Position numbers and translations under genes: made by a program. The notes beneath the pieces are model-generated. The model was not told the origin of the DNA. It was given only the letters and a program-made list of their open reading frames with translations, and did no database searches. Of a DNA stretch of 44,536 bases, positions 17,247-25,424 are shown piece by piece; the first letter of the stretch is position 1, and each line of letters starts with the position of its first letter. The DNA is from Clostridia bacterium (GTDB taxonomy: Bacteria; Bacillota; Clostridia; Christensenellales; Aristaeellaceae). The stretch covers positions 1 through 44,536 of the forward strand of contig JAFWWK010000251.1 in assembly GCA_017523615.1 (NCBI GenBank), in the 5' to 3' direction.

Positions 17247-18907
17247 ATGTATGCCTTTTATACAGGGATTCCGACAGTCCGGGAAACAGGGCCTATGAGG
17301 ACGCGGACAACATCATCCGGGACCTGGGGCTGAAGGCGCTTATCCAGGATTCGGCCCGTCGACTCAAAATGGACGGCGGCAAGGTCCTCAGCGTGGAGGA
17401 GGAAGACACTTTTATCGCGGATACGATGCGCAGGGTGATGATGATCCCGCTTTCGACCCGGGAGGAGGTGGAATATCGGCAGGCGGTCCTCAAGGACTGC
17501 ATCCGGCATGAGGACCTGATACGCGGCCTGTATCGTATCAGCAGCAGGACCCTTGAGGAGTGGAACATGCTGGGACGCGGGACCTATGAAAAGGCGCAGC
17601 AGGCCAATCCGGCCGTCAAACTGGCCGAGAGCATCTGCGCGCTCCGTCTGCTGTGCGATTCCCTGAGGGAGATCCGGGAGCTGACGGCGGGAGAGGACAA
17701 GGAAAGCGGGGAACCCATTTCGGAAGGGCTCGATTCCGAAGGGTTCCGCTCGTTCTTCCGGCGGCTGCGCGCGGTATTTTCCGAGGAGCGGGAGCAGGAG
17801 GCGCTTAAGGTGCTGGAGGACATCTCGTTCTACATGGACGGGGGGGACGGGGGAGGGATCCGGACGATCAAGGCGAGGATCGTCCTGGAATGCGGCCTGG
17901 AGGACGGGCTCAAATTCAGTTCCATGAAGCTCCGGGAGGTCTCCTCCGAAAGCCTCCGGTTTTTCCGCCCCGGAACCACAATGAAAAAACTGCAGGACCT
18001 CAAATATTCCCGGATACCCGATTCCTTCCCGGTGGATAGGGACCCAAGGCTCGCTGAACAGGAGAAGCAGCTGGAATTCGGGGTGGTCTCCAGCCTGGTG
18101 GGACGGGTGAAGGACTTTTTGATGCCGGAATTCCAGACGTTTTTTGACCAGCTGAAAATGCAGGCCGCTTTTTACCTGGGGGCCCTCCAATTGAAGGCCC
18201 AATTGAAGCGCTTTGACATGGACGTCTGCTTTCCCGAGGTATCGGACCGGCGGACCCTCTCCTTCCGGGACCTGAAGGAATGCGTGATGGGCCTCAGGCA
18301 GCGGGTGCATGTGATCGGGAATACCTGCGATATGGAAAATACGGACCTCTTGATCGTGACGGGGGCCAACCAGGGCGGCAAATCCACCTTCCTGCGCAGC
18401 ATAGGCATCGCCCAGGTGATGGCGCAGTGCGGGCTGCCGGTGACGGCCGGCGCATTCCGCAGCGGTTTGTTCCCCCGGATATTCGTGCACTTTACCCGGC
18501 GGGAGGACAGCTCCATGAACAGCGGACGCCTGGACGAGGAGCTGGGCCGCATGGACCGGATCGTGGACCGGATCGGGGAGGGGTCGCTGGTGCTGCTGAA
18601 CGAATCCTTTGCCACCACCACCGAAAAAGAAGGCTCCCTCATCGCCTATGACATCGTCAGGGCTTTGGGGGAGGCGGGGGTGAAGATCCTGATGGTCACG
18701 CACCTAATGTCATTCGCGAAGCGCGTGTATGATGAAAAAAAGGACGATCCAGCTTCCGGGACGGTGTTCCTGTCGGCGGAGCGGACGGCGGAGGGGATAC
18801 GCACCTTCAGGATGATCCCACACCCGCCGGAGATGACCAGCTTCGGACTGGACCTTTTTGAGGAGATCGTGGAAAAGCATTTATCCGGATCGGGAAACGC
18901 CCGATGA
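17243..18907 (+). CDS. MutS-like P-loop ATPase, second of a pair
   Basis: The 554-aa product overlaps the preceding MutS-like gene by 4 nt. Its C-terminal ATPase holds Walker A GANQGGKST (374-382), signature EDSSMNSGRLDEEL (421-434), Walker B LVLLNE (449-454) and H-loop VTHLMSF. The N-terminal 340 residues are helical, with no mismatch-binding domain. As in its neighbour, Walker B has Asn in place of Asp, so the change is shared and old. The two proteins are clearly paralogous but diverged, so a heterodimer of MutSbeta-like logic is a fair inference. The target (recombination intermediate, RNA, or other) is unknown. Terminator 18911-18947 follows directly. Confidence 0.87.
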   Translation: MNVCLLYRDSDSPGNRAYEDADNIIRDLGLKALIQDSARRLKMDGGKVLSVEEEDTFIADTMRRVMMIPLSTREEVEYRQAVLKDCIRHEDLIRGLYRISSRTLEEWNMLGRGTYEKAQQANPAVKLAESICALRLLCDSLREIRELTAGEDKESGEPISEGLDSEGFRSFFRRLRAVFSEEREQEALKVLEDISFYMDGGDGGGIRTIKARIVLECGLEDGLKFSSMKLREVSSESLRFFRPGTTMKKLQDLKYSRIPDSFPVDRDPRLAEQEKQLEFGVVSSLVGRVKDFLMPEFQTFFDQLKMQAAFYLGALQLKAQLKRFDMDVCFPEVSDRRTLSFRDLKECVMGLRQRVHVIGNTCDMENTDLLIVTGANQGGKSTFLRSIGIAQVMAQCGLPVTAGAFRSGLFPRIFVHFTRREDSSMNSGRLDEELGRMDRIVDRIGEGSLVLLNESFATTTEKEGSLIAYDIVRALGEAGVKILMVTHLMSFAKRVYDEKKDDPASGTVFLSAERTAEGIRTFRMIPHPPEMTSFGLDLFEEIVEKHLSGSGNAR

Positions 18908-18910
18908 ACA

Positions 18911-18947
18911 CGGCCCCGGAAGGTTTCCGGGGCCGCAAAACTTTTTT
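18911..18947 (+). terminator. Terminator of the MutS-like gene pair
   Basis: An 11-bp perfect stem (18911-18921 with 18925-18935) is followed by CAAAACTTTTTT. It lies 4 nt after the second MutS-like gene and overlaps the stop of the convergent gene. Confidence 0.85.
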
Positions 18948-20763
18948 ACCGGACGCTTTCGCCGCCGGGGAAGGCATAGGGGTTAAAGCCGTTCACCGCC
19001 ATCACGAACCAGGCGGTGGGGGCGATGTGGGGAGAATCGCTGTATTCCCAGTTCGTACCGTCGAAAAGCCCGAAACCGGTGGATACCTGCCCGCCGACGG
19101 CGGCCGGGAAAAGCCCGTCCTCCCTTTGGACGGCCGCGAGGGCCTGAAGGGTTTCCTCCGCCATGCCGTCCTCGCCCTTCAGGCGGTGCGCCAGGGCGGT
19201 GAAGGCGGTGCCTTCCGGCCACCAGGATCCGCTTTTGCCCGCCATACTGAAGGGATAGGCGCCTTCGGGCGTACGCATGGCGGCCGCGGTCTCCAAAGCG
19301 GCCTCATAGGGACCGAACTCTTTTCCGAGGGCCATATAGGTCCATACCTGGGCGTCCAGCACCACGTTTTCGGTATTGGGAGTCGCCCCGTCGGACAGGG
19401 TGCCGGTAAAAAACAGTCCGCGTTCCGGGGAATACATGGAGCGGATGAAGGCCATGGCGCTTTCCGCCGCCTCAAGGTATTTTCCGTCGCCGGTGCGGTC
19501 GAAAAGCCGGCGGAAGGCGGCCAGGGCGTCGATGTTGTGTTCGGTGGACTTATAGGTGAGCCGGGAGGGACTTTCGCCGTTTTTTCCCCATGCGTCAAAG
19601 CCCGCGGTGAACCCGGGATGATCGTCCCGGCAGTTTTCCAGCACCCAGTCCATCATCAGAGCCGCGGTGTTCAGGTATTTTTCGCTGCCATAAACCGCAT
19701 CGTACTGCAGGAGGGCCAGGGCCGCGTAGCAGGTGTTTCCGGTGCCCAGGCCGGTCTGCACCGGGTCCTCGTGCCATGCTCCGGTCCCCGCTTCGGCCCA
19801 TCCGGGCAGCCTTGCACCGCTCTGCCATCCCGGGAACGCCGTGATGTCCCCGGCGGCGTAGGCGTTGCGGATCTGTCCCGGCCAGTCCCGGTCGTTTTCC
19901 ACGGCGTAGACGAAGCTGTCCAGGATCATTTCCGCCCCGGCCCTTCGCCCGGCGGAGAGGAAGGCCATGGCGGCCAGGGCGTTGTCATAGGTATACGCGG
20001 TGCTGTGAAGGACGGGGTCATCCGTGACATAGGAACGGAGCATCGGATGGCACAGGCCCGAAAAATCACCTTCGAATCGGATCTCGTCCAGATAAAACAC
20101 GGTTTCTCCCTCGTCATTATCGTCCCCGGACATGACAAAGCCGAAACCGCAGGCGATGCAGGAAAGGTCCGCGTCCTCAAGACCGATGCGGTACTCAGTC
20201 CATTCCCTTTCCAGCGTCACGTCCCCCAGGGACCGCTGCGGCGCGCTGTCCGGGAAGGGCACCACCGGGGTTTCCTCGACCAGTCCGTAGCCAAGGGTGA
20301 AGAAATGGACCGTTTCGCCGCCCTTTTCTCCCCGGGCCAGGAATACCAGCTCCCTTGCCCCGGTCAGGTCCATTCCCTGTCCCGGTGCGTCGCCTTTGTT
20401 GAGCTGAGGCGCTTTGCCCTTTGCCATCCGGCCGTTCAGGAAAAGCCATCCGCCCCAGTTTCTCTCCCGGGAGATCTGTTTGAGGCGGATGCAGGTGTCC
20501 CCGCCGGCGGGGTTTTCCCGGCAGTTTTCGTCCGGGGCGCCCACCAGGGACAGATCATCCGCGCCCATGATCGCACGCTGGGTAAAATGGTTCAGGGTAT
20601 CGCCGAAATCGTGATAGACATAAACGCTGCGGCACGGCAGCGTAAGGGCTTGCTCCAGGGCGTCCAGCGCCCTGTCCGCGTTTGGCGCGAAGGGGCTGCC
20701 GGCGCCGGCAGCCGCGGGAATGAGCATAAGACAGGCCATCAGCATCGATAGACTCCGTTTCAT
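18946..20763 (-). CDS. Secreted (alpha/alpha)-barrel-like carbohydrate-active protein
   Basis: ATG 20763 gives 605 aa with a signal peptide (MKRSLSMLMACLMLIPAAAGA). Residues about 90-250 look like a beta-sandwich carbohydrate-binding region (GGWLFLNGRM, WTEYRIGLEDADLS, FYLDEIRFEGDF). Residues about 270-600 show repeated helical motifs of a six-hairpin fold: YTYDNALAAMAFL, NTCYAALALLQYDAVYG, STEHNIDALAAFRRLF, VVLDAQVWTYMALG and TAFTALAHRL. Such folds occur in glycoside hydrolases and epimerases acting on plant or microbial glycans. The exact family was not recognised, so enzymatic activity is inferred. The frame is open 25 codons further upstream, but only ATG 20763 has a purine-rich site (AAAGGCGG) before it. 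The ROK gene upstream ends with its own terminator. Confidence 0.7.
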   Translation of the reverse strand: MKRSLSMLMACLMLIPAAAGAGSPFAPNADRALDALEQALTLPCRSVYVYHDFGDTLNHFTQRAIMGADDLSLVGAPDENCRENPAGGDTCIRLKQISRERNWGGWLFLNGRMAKGKAPQLNKGDAPGQGMDLTGARELVFLARGEKGGETVHFFTLGYGLVEETPVVPFPDSAPQRSLGDVTLEREWTEYRIGLEDADLSCIACGFGFVMSGDDNDEGETVFYLDEIRFEGDFSGLCHPMLRSYVTDDPVLHSTAYTYDNALAAMAFLSAGRRAGAEMILDSFVYAVENDRDWPGQIRNAYAAGDITAFPGWQSGARLPGWAEAGTGAWHEDPVQTGLGTGNTCYAALALLQYDAVYGSEKYLNTAALMMDWVLENCRDDHPGFTAGFDAWGKNGESPSRLTYKSTEHNIDALAAFRRLFDRTGDGKYLEAAESAMAFIRSMYSPERGLFFTGTLSDGATPNTENVVLDAQVWTYMALGKEFGPYEAALETAAAMRTPEGAYPFSMAGKSGSWWPEGTAFTALAHRLKGEDGMAEETLQALAAVQREDGLFPAAVGGQVSTGFGLFDGTNWEYSDSPHIAPTAWFVMAVNGFNPYAFPGGESVR

Positions 20764-20846
20764 ATCCGTTATCCGCCTTTCGGGTCGACAGGGTGGGGGA
20801 GACAGGTCCATCGTACCTTTCCCCGGGCCGGATATCAACCGCCGGT

Positions 20847-20872
20847 GAAAAAATAACGGCGGGGACCGCCGT
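20847..20872 (-). terminator. Terminator of the ROK gene
   Basis: A 7-bp GC stem ACGGCGG/CCGCCGT (20856-20862 with 20866-20872) is followed on the minus strand by TATTTTTT. It separates the ROK transcript from the gene downstream. Confidence 0.75.
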
Positions 20873-20899
20873 GAGGCAATCCCCGCCTGTTCGCAAAGG

Positions 20900-21814
20900 T
20901 CATTTTGCCCTGAGCAGGGCGTTCATGTCTTCCACCTGGATCGGCACGCCCATCATGTCCCCGGCCAGGAAGCATCCGCCCACCGACCCGGCCAGGTTGC
21001 CCAGCATGGCGGATACGAAGACGGGCATTGGGGTATTGGGGATGGAGGGACAGTGGGTCTCCATCTCGTTCCGGACCCGGCCCAGAAGCTCTTCCCCGGC
21101 GGAGCCGATACCGCCACCCAGGACCACCATGTGCGGCCGGAAGATATGCACGATGCCGGCAAGGCCGATGCACAGCTCGTGGACGTAGTCGTCCAGGATG
21201 GCGATCATCTGGGGATTGCCCGCCCGCACCTGCCGGAAGATCTCCCGGATGGGGACGCCGGCCCGCCGGGTCATGGAGCCGGATGAAGCGTACTGCTCAA
21301 AGCAGCCACGGCCGCCGCAGGGGCAGGGGAGGCCGTCGGCATGGGTGATGAAGTGCCCGATCTCGCCGCCGGTGTTGTCAAAGCCGCGGAAGGGCTTGCC
21401 GTCCACCAGGAACGCGCCGCCGATGCCGGTGCCCAGGGAAATGTAGACCACATATTTTTCGCCCACGCAGCAGCCCACGCGGCTTTCGGCGCAGAGAGCG
21501 CCGGCCACGTCGTTGTCCGCGGCCACTGGACAGTGGAGTGTTTCCTCCATGATGGATTCAAAGGGCACCTCCATCCATTTCAGGTTGGCGGCCGTGATGG
21601 TGTGGGTGAGCCTGTTGACGGTGCCCGCGCAGGACAGCCCGACCGCGGTGATGGGGGAGCGGAACCCGGACAGCCCGGCGGCGATGTTCTCGGCCAGCTG
21701 GTAGGGATCGCCCTTGACCGATCCGATGGTGGACTGGTACACGATCCGGCCGAACTCGTTCATGATGGTGGATTTGACGGTGGTGCCGCCGATATCGATT
21801 CCTGCGAAAAACAC
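20900..21814 (-). CDS. ROK-family sugar kinase (glucokinase-like)
   Basis: The roughly 304-aa protein has the ROK ATP-binding start FFAGIDIGGTTVKS, catalytic-region AADNDVAGAL, the glycine loop SLGTGIGGAFL and the zinc motif CPCGGRGCFEQYAS. These residues are expected for ATP-dependent glucose or N-acyl-hexosamine phosphorylation in the cytoplasm. There is no N-terminal HTH, so it is an enzyme and not a NagC-type repressor. GTG 21814 fits AGGAGG 4 nt upstream; a TTG five codons earlier would place the ribosome site inside the gene. The promoter is at 21885-21913, and a short AAAGGGC/GCCCTTT hairpin sits just before the ribosome site. Confidence 0.88.
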   Translation of the reverse strand: MFFAGIDIGGTTVKSTIMNEFGRIVYQSTIGSVKGDPYQLAENIAAGLSGFRSPITAVGLSCAGTVNRLTHTITAANLKWMEVPFESIMEETLHCPVAADNDVAGALCAESRVGCCVGEKYVVYISLGTGIGGAFLVDGKPFRGFDNTGGEIGHFITHADGLPCPCGGRGCFEQYASSGSMTRRAGVPIREIFRQVRAGNPQMIAILDDYVHELCIGLAGIVHIFRPHMVVLGGGIGSAGEELLGRVRNEMETHCPSIPNTPMPVFVSAMLGNLAGSVGGCFLAGDMMGVPIQVEDMNALLRAK

Positions 21815-21884
21815 GGGGCCTCCTGACAAAGGGCCTGCGCCCTTTTTTTATATGATCGAATTGGATCGATTTGTATCACCAAAT

Positions 21885-21913
21885 AGTATAACTGTTCTTA
21901 CCGTTTATTTCAA
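21885..21913 (-). promoter_or_regulatory. Promoter of the ROK gene
   Basis: On the minus strand TTGAAA (21913-21908) and TATACT (21890-21885) are 17 nt apart. Downstream, a GATCGAATTGGATCGAT stretch (21854-21870) contains repeated GATCGA units and may be an operator. A 7-bp hairpin at about 21828-21847 precedes the ribosome site. Confidence 0.65.
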
Positions 21914-21965
21914 GAGGAAGAGTTGCATTTTCGTTACCATTTCGGACAAATATTTTTCTGCCTCA

Positions 21966-22175
21966 TCATTCGTGTTCTGCATGCGCCGCGTCGGCCCATC
22001 CCTCACCGATGATGTACGCCACAACGCTGGCCGCCGCCATGATGATCCCCGAGATCTGCGTTACCGTCTGCTCGTCCATCTTCAGCGCCACCAGGATCCC
22101 GCTCACCAGTCCCACCACGGCCATCCACAGTTTCCTGCTCGTCAGCTTGCTCTTCCAGTCGATCATGTGTTCCAT
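21966..22175 (-). CDS. Phage holin
   Basis: This 69-aa protein (MEHMIDWKSKLTSRKLW, then AVVGLVSGILVALKM and IIMAAASVVAYIIGEGWAD) has two membrane segments and an amphipathic N-terminus. This matches small phage holins found next to endolysins in Firmicutes phages. GGAGG lies 8 nt upstream of ATG 22175. It is the last gene of the minus-strand phage block. Its reading frame overlaps the 3' part of the preceding small gene. Confidence 0.75.
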   Translation of the reverse strand: MEHMIDWKSKLTSRKLWMAVVGLVSGILVALKMDEQTVTQISGIIMAAASVVAYIIGEGWADAAHAEHE

Positions 22176-22356
22176 CTTCCCTGCCTCCTTCTTCGTCCTT
22201 CCCGTGTTCCTCGTAGAATCCGTTCCTCAGCGCCTCCCTAAACGACCACAGGTACAGCCACTCCCGCGCGTCCAGTCCGCGCCTGAAACGCCAGTAAACA
22301 AACGCCCCGCCCATCACGCACCCCACCAGCATCCCCAGGATCACCCTGATATCCAT
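22003..22356 (-). CDS. Small membrane protein of the phage lysis region
   Basis: ATG 22356 follows GGAAGGAG at 4-5 nt and encodes 117 aa. Residues 1-22 form a membrane segment (MDIRVILGMLVGCVMGGAFV), then REWLYLWSFREALRNGFYEEH and a charged tail. The last 57 residues overlap the holin gene in another frame and are Gly/Asp/Glu-rich, so the C-terminus may be the result of a lost stop or frameshift. It could be an anti-holin or spanin-like partner by position, but no family is recognised. Confidence 0.45.
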   Translation of the reverse strand: MDIRVILGMLVGCVMGGAFVYWRFRRGLDAREWLYLWSFREALRNGFYEEHGKDEEGGREDGTHDRLEEQADEQETVDGRGGTGERDPGGAEDGRADGNADLGDHHGGGQRCGVHHR

Positions 22357-22440
22357 CCGTCTCCTTCCGCCGGTTAACTTGCCGGCCATTTGCCTGTAAC
22401 TTGCTGCGCCTGCGCAGCGTCCCGCGTCCTTCCGCTGCGT

Positions 22441-22770
22441 TTACGCAGCGTCCTGCGGCTCAGTCGGCAGCCTCATCATGTCATTCTTCATCGCCGTGAT
22501 CACGTCGTTCCCGCCCAGGGCGTGGTAACTCGTGTACATGTCGTTGATGATCTTCTTCTTCTCCACCGTACAAAACCCCTTGCGCCTGGCCTCCTCGCAG
22601 TCCTCCGCGATCTGCCGCATCAGCAGCGCCCTCATCCCGTTCCTCAGCGCCTCGTTCTCTTCCCGGTTTTGCTTCAGCCTTGACGCCATCCTCCTGTACA
22701 GCCACAGCAGCACCCCCGCCACGATCCCGAACGCCCATTCCACCCAATACTTAGCGATCCATTCCGGCAT
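22441..22770 (-). CDS. Small membrane-anchored phage protein, unknown function
   Basis: The 109-aa product starts MPEWIAKYWVEWAFGIVAGV with one membrane segment, then a basic helix (LYRRMASRLKQNREENEALR) and a conserved-looking segment KKIINDMYTSYHALGGNDVI. ATG 22770 has AAGG 8 nt upstream; a GTG three codons earlier would overlap the endolysin. Proteins of this shape occur beside lysis genes in gut Firmicutes phages. The gap 22357-22440 holds two small GCTGCG/CGCAGC hairpins, each followed by GTCC. Confidence 0.6.
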   Translation of the reverse strand: MPEWIAKYWVEWAFGIVAGVLLWLYRRMASRLKQNREENEALRNGMRALLMRQIAEDCEEARRKGFCTVEKKKIINDMYTSYHALGGNDVITAMKNDMMRLPTEPQDAA

Positions 22771-22771
22771 A

Positions 22772-24226
22772 TCAGTCACCTTCCCCCAGCAGCTTTTTTA
22801 AATATTCATACAGTTCCCGCACCAGGTCCTCCGGCAGCATGAACATGATCATCTTCTCCTCTTCCTTCCCTTCCGGTTTCTCTTCCGGCTTCTCCTCCTC
22901 CGGCGGCGCCTTGTCCTGTTCCGCGGCGTCCTTTTTGTTCTTCAGGCTCTGCTGCTTCTCTATCTCCTGCCACGTCACGCCGCCCACGATCCCGTCCGCC
23001 GTCAGCCCGTACGCCAATTGGAATGCCATCACCGCTTCCCTGGTCTTCGTCCCGAACTTCCCGTCCACGGTCCCCGGGTCGAAGCCCAGCCCCTTCAGGT
23101 CCTCCTGCAGTTCCCGCACCGCATCCCCGCTGCTCCCGCTCTTCAGCGTCGGCTTCATCTTCACCGCCCCCGCTTCCTTCAGTTCCTCCGCCGTGTACAG
23201 CCCCTTCGGCACCGCGTAGTGCGTCCAGGTCGTGTCGCTCACCGCGCCCCGCTTCACAATGGTCGAACAATGGATGATCATCCCGTCCCCGATGTGCAGC
23301 CCCGTGTGGCTCATCTTCCCGTCTTTATACTTGAACACGCAGCACACCGCGTTCGGCATCTTCGAGATATTCCCCTTCTCCTCCCAGTTCGCCGCCTTGT
23401 CGTACTGGCTGGTGGCCCCGGCCCCGTCCAGTTTGATCCCCGCCGCCGTCTTCAGGATGTAATGCGTGAACCCCCGGCAGTCATAACACAAATGCCCGTT
23501 CCACTTGCAGTATGTACAGTCCGGTTCCTCCCCGTCCAGCACCGGGCACGCCCCGTAGATCTTCCCCTTGTACGCCGGATTGTACCCCGCGTACTGCTTC
23601 CGGATCTTCACCGTGCACGGATCCCCCCACGCCCCGTAGACGTAAGGATCCCCCAGTTTCTCCTCCGCCAGCTTCACGCACGCTTCGGCCTTCTCATTCA
23701 GCTTCACGCCCTTCTCGTCCTTCCTCCCGGTCCTCCGGTCATAGATCGCCTGTCCCATCCTCGCCCTGGCTTCCCTGTTCTCCTTCGATTGGTTCGCCGG
23801 CTTCTCGTATCCCACCAGCACCGCGTCGCTGGCTTCCCTTACGCTCTTCGCGTTCATCAATGTGGTAAGCACCGCCCCGTACTGCTTCAGCTCCGCCCAT
23901 AAATACGCCAGCTGCATCCCCAGGTCCCCGATGGATACGCCCTGACTCTTCGCAAAGTCATACAGGTCCCGCTTGCGGCTCCAGTATGTCCACTGCGCCA
24001 GCCCGTACCCGGCCCCGTCCTGGAACATCTCCCGCGTGATCGCCCCGCAGTCCACCGCCGCCGTGTATCCTTCATCCGTCCATCCGCTCGCGTCCGCGTA
24101 CCGGTTCTCCAGGTTGTTCGGCCTCAGACCGCTCTCCGCCTGCAGGTTCCCCATCAGCCCGGCCACCCCGTACTCGTTCCCGATCCGCTCACTCAGCCAC
24201 GCCCAGATGATCTCCTCATTGCTCAC
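22772..24226 (-). CDS. Three-domain phage endolysin (tail-lysozyme, NlpC/P60, PG-binding)
   Basis: GTG 24226 with GGAGG 7 nt upstream gives 484 aa. Residues about 3-165 match the phage tail lysozyme type: IIWAWLSERIGNEYGVAGLM, GNLQAESGL with Glu31 as likely acid, and GAGYGLAQWTYWSRKRDL. Residues about 180-335 look like NlpC/P60, with DCRGFTHYIL (Cys250) and HTGLHIGDG (His307). Residues about 360-425 are a PG_binding_1 repeat (GDAVRELQEDLKGLGFDPG, DGIVGGVTW). A Glu/Lys/Pro linker and a short amphipathic helix close the protein. It would cut both glycan and peptide bonds of the wall. It lies directly behind a solo 17-bp MITE end and upstream of the membrane proteins and holin. Confidence 0.85.
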   Translation of the reverse strand: MSNEEIIWAWLSERIGNEYGVAGLMGNLQAESGLRPNNLENRYADASGWTDEGYTAAVDCGAITREMFQDGAGYGLAQWTYWSRKRDLYDFAKSQGVSIGDLGMQLAYLWAELKQYGAVLTTLMNAKSVREASDAVLVGYEKPANQSKENREARARMGQAIYDRRTGRKDEKGVKLNEKAEACVKLAEEKLGDPYVYGAWGDPCTVKIRKQYAGYNPAYKGKIYGACPVLDGEEPDCTYCKWNGHLCYDCRGFTHYILKTAAGIKLDGAGATSQYDKAANWEEKGNISKMPNAVCCVFKYKDGKMSHTGLHIGDGMIIHCSTIVKRGAVSDTTWTHYAVPKGLYTAEELKEAGAVKMKPTLKSGSSGDAVRELQEDLKGLGFDPGTVDGKFGTKTREAVMAFQLAYGLTADGIVGGVTWQEIEKQQSLKNKKDAAEQDKAPPEEEKPEEKPEGKEEEKMIMFMLPEDLVRELYEYLKKLLGEGD

Positions 24227-24239
24227 CGCATCACCTCCA

Positions 24240-24256
24240 AACAGGGGACGGTTCTC
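24240..24256 (+). repeat. Solo copy of the 17-bp MITE end
   Basis: AACAGGGGACGGTTCTC matches the left end of the 497-684 element base for base. No inverted partner was found nearby. It abuts the ribosome site of the endolysin gene. It is either a footprint of a lost element or a REP-like single unit. Confidence 0.7.
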
Positions 24257-24310
24257 CGTTCGCTCTCTCCGCCATTCCCGTCCCGCGACTATACAGCACA
24301 ACCAGCCACG

Positions 24311-24380
24311 GCCACTCCGTACGCCTTCCCCGCGCACGGGGAAGGGGGACCGCCGTCAGGCGGTGGATGAGGTTCCCCCC
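24311..24380. repeat. Dispersed palindromic repeat, copy 1
   Basis: This copy has the core GCCTTCCCC...GGGGAAGGGGGACC followed by CGCC...GGCGGTGGATGAGG and TTCCCC. The inner GGGGAAGG pairs with CCTTCCCC. It fills the gap between the fibre-like gene and the endolysin gene. Related copies lie at 25348, 25744 and 28231. Confidence 0.75.
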
Positions 24381-24391
24381 AACCCCCGCCT

Positions 24392-25294
24392 TCACACAAT
24401 ATACTTTACCAAACAGTCCTGCGCCGTCCCGCTCTGCCCGTCCGCCTTCGCCGCCACCGTGAACGTCTCCGCGGCGAACACCCGGTCCTCCGCGTCGTCG
24501 TCGAAGGTCACCGTGATCGTCACCGTCAGCGACGGCCCGTAGGTCACGTTCGTCAATCCGCCCGTCATGTCCTCCAGCGTGTCCACCGTCAGGTATCCGT
24601 ACGCCGCCACATATTCGTCCATCGACTGGTTCAGGATCGTCACCGTGTATACCTGCCCGCCGTATGCCGCGCCGCTCACCTGCACCTTCACCCCGGTCAC
24701 ATACCCCGGCGTCTCTCCCCACTTTACCCGGAACCGCACCCCGTAGCTGCAGGAATTCCCGGTCGCCGCGTTCGTATCCCGCTCAAAGTAGAAGCTCTTC
24801 CGCTCCCCGCTCACGCATGCCAGCCCGCTCCCGTCCCCGGAGAACCTCGCCGACGCGCTGCCCCCGCTCATCGGCTGGATCCAGATCAGCCCGCTCCCCG
24901 CCGGCTGGGTGTCGCTCACCACGATCCTGCTGTCCAGGAACGCCTCCAGTACCGTCCCCAGGTTCTTGCCGTTTACCGTCAGGTCCTGCGTCGTCACGCT
25001 CTTCAGGTTCATGTCCCCGTTCTCGCCGATCGTCATCACCGTGTTCCCTTCACGGTCCTTGATCATGATCCCTTCGTCCGTGATGGTCGTGGACATGGTC
25101 TTCACGTCCTTCTCGCTTGCCTTCCGGATCTTCTCCTGCAGTTCCTCCGTCATGTTCTCTTCTTCCATGTGGTACTGCCAGTACTTCAGCTGTTCGCTCA
25201 GCTGGTACAGATACTGAAAGATCCTTTTCTGCGTCTTCTCGTCCTTCAAATCTTCCTGCCCGATCTTCCCCAGTCGGTCCAGGTCAATGTTCAT
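24392..25294 (-). CDS. Phage fibre-like structural protein
   Basis: The 300-aa product has an N-terminal helical part (residues 1-70, KIGQEDLKDEKTQKRIFQYL then KYWQYHMEEENMTEELQEKI). A repeat-like collar follows (TTITDEGIMIKDREGNTVMT, IGENGDMNLKSVTTQDLTVN), and then a beta-rich C-terminal half. This is the build of phage baseplate or fibre proteins, where TI.DEGI.I.D..GN.V.tI is a common pattern. No catalytic motif is seen. The ribosome site before ATG 25294 is weak. It lies between the Prp-like protease and the endolysin, separated from each by a dispersed repeat. Confidence 0.65.
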   Translation of the reverse strand: MNIDLDRLGKIGQEDLKDEKTQKRIFQYLYQLSEQLKYWQYHMEEENMTEELQEKIRKASEKDVKTMSTTITDEGIMIKDREGNTVMTIGENGDMNLKSVTTQDLTVNGKNLGTVLEAFLDSRIVVSDTQPAGSGLIWIQPMSGGSASARFSGDGSGLACVSGERKSFYFERDTNAATGNSCSYGVRFRVKWGETPGYVTGVKVQVSGAAYGGQVYTVTILNQSMDEYVAAYGYLTVDTLEDMTGGLTNVTYGPSLTVTITVTFDDDAEDRVFAAETFTVAAKADGQSGTAQDCLVKYIV

Positions 25295-25347
25295 TTGTGC
25301 CAGGTCCGCTCACTCCCTTCTCCAATCCTCACTCCTTCAAGAAACAA

Positions 25348-25424
25348 GGAAGACCCCGTAAGCCTTCCCCTTCAGGGGAAGGTGGCAGCGCCCTCGTAAG
25401 GCGCTGACGGATGAGGTTCCCCGT
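25348..25424. repeat. Dispersed palindromic repeat, copy 2
   Basis: GGAAGACCCCGTAAGCC, CTTCCCCTTCAGGGGAAGG, then GCGCC..GGCGC and GGATGAGGTTCCCCG. Its right edge touches the stop of the Prp-like gene. Confidence 0.8.

Noticed and set aside
18904-20751. A 615-codon plus-strand frame opposite the secreted barrel protein
   Set aside because: The minus strand has a signal peptide and helical-barrel motifs; the plus frame has the Gly/His/Arg-rich look of an antisense shadow.
22389-22441. Terminator between the lysis-region genes
   Set aside because: The two GCTGCG/CGCAGC hairpins have no T tract in either direction; noted only as small repeats.
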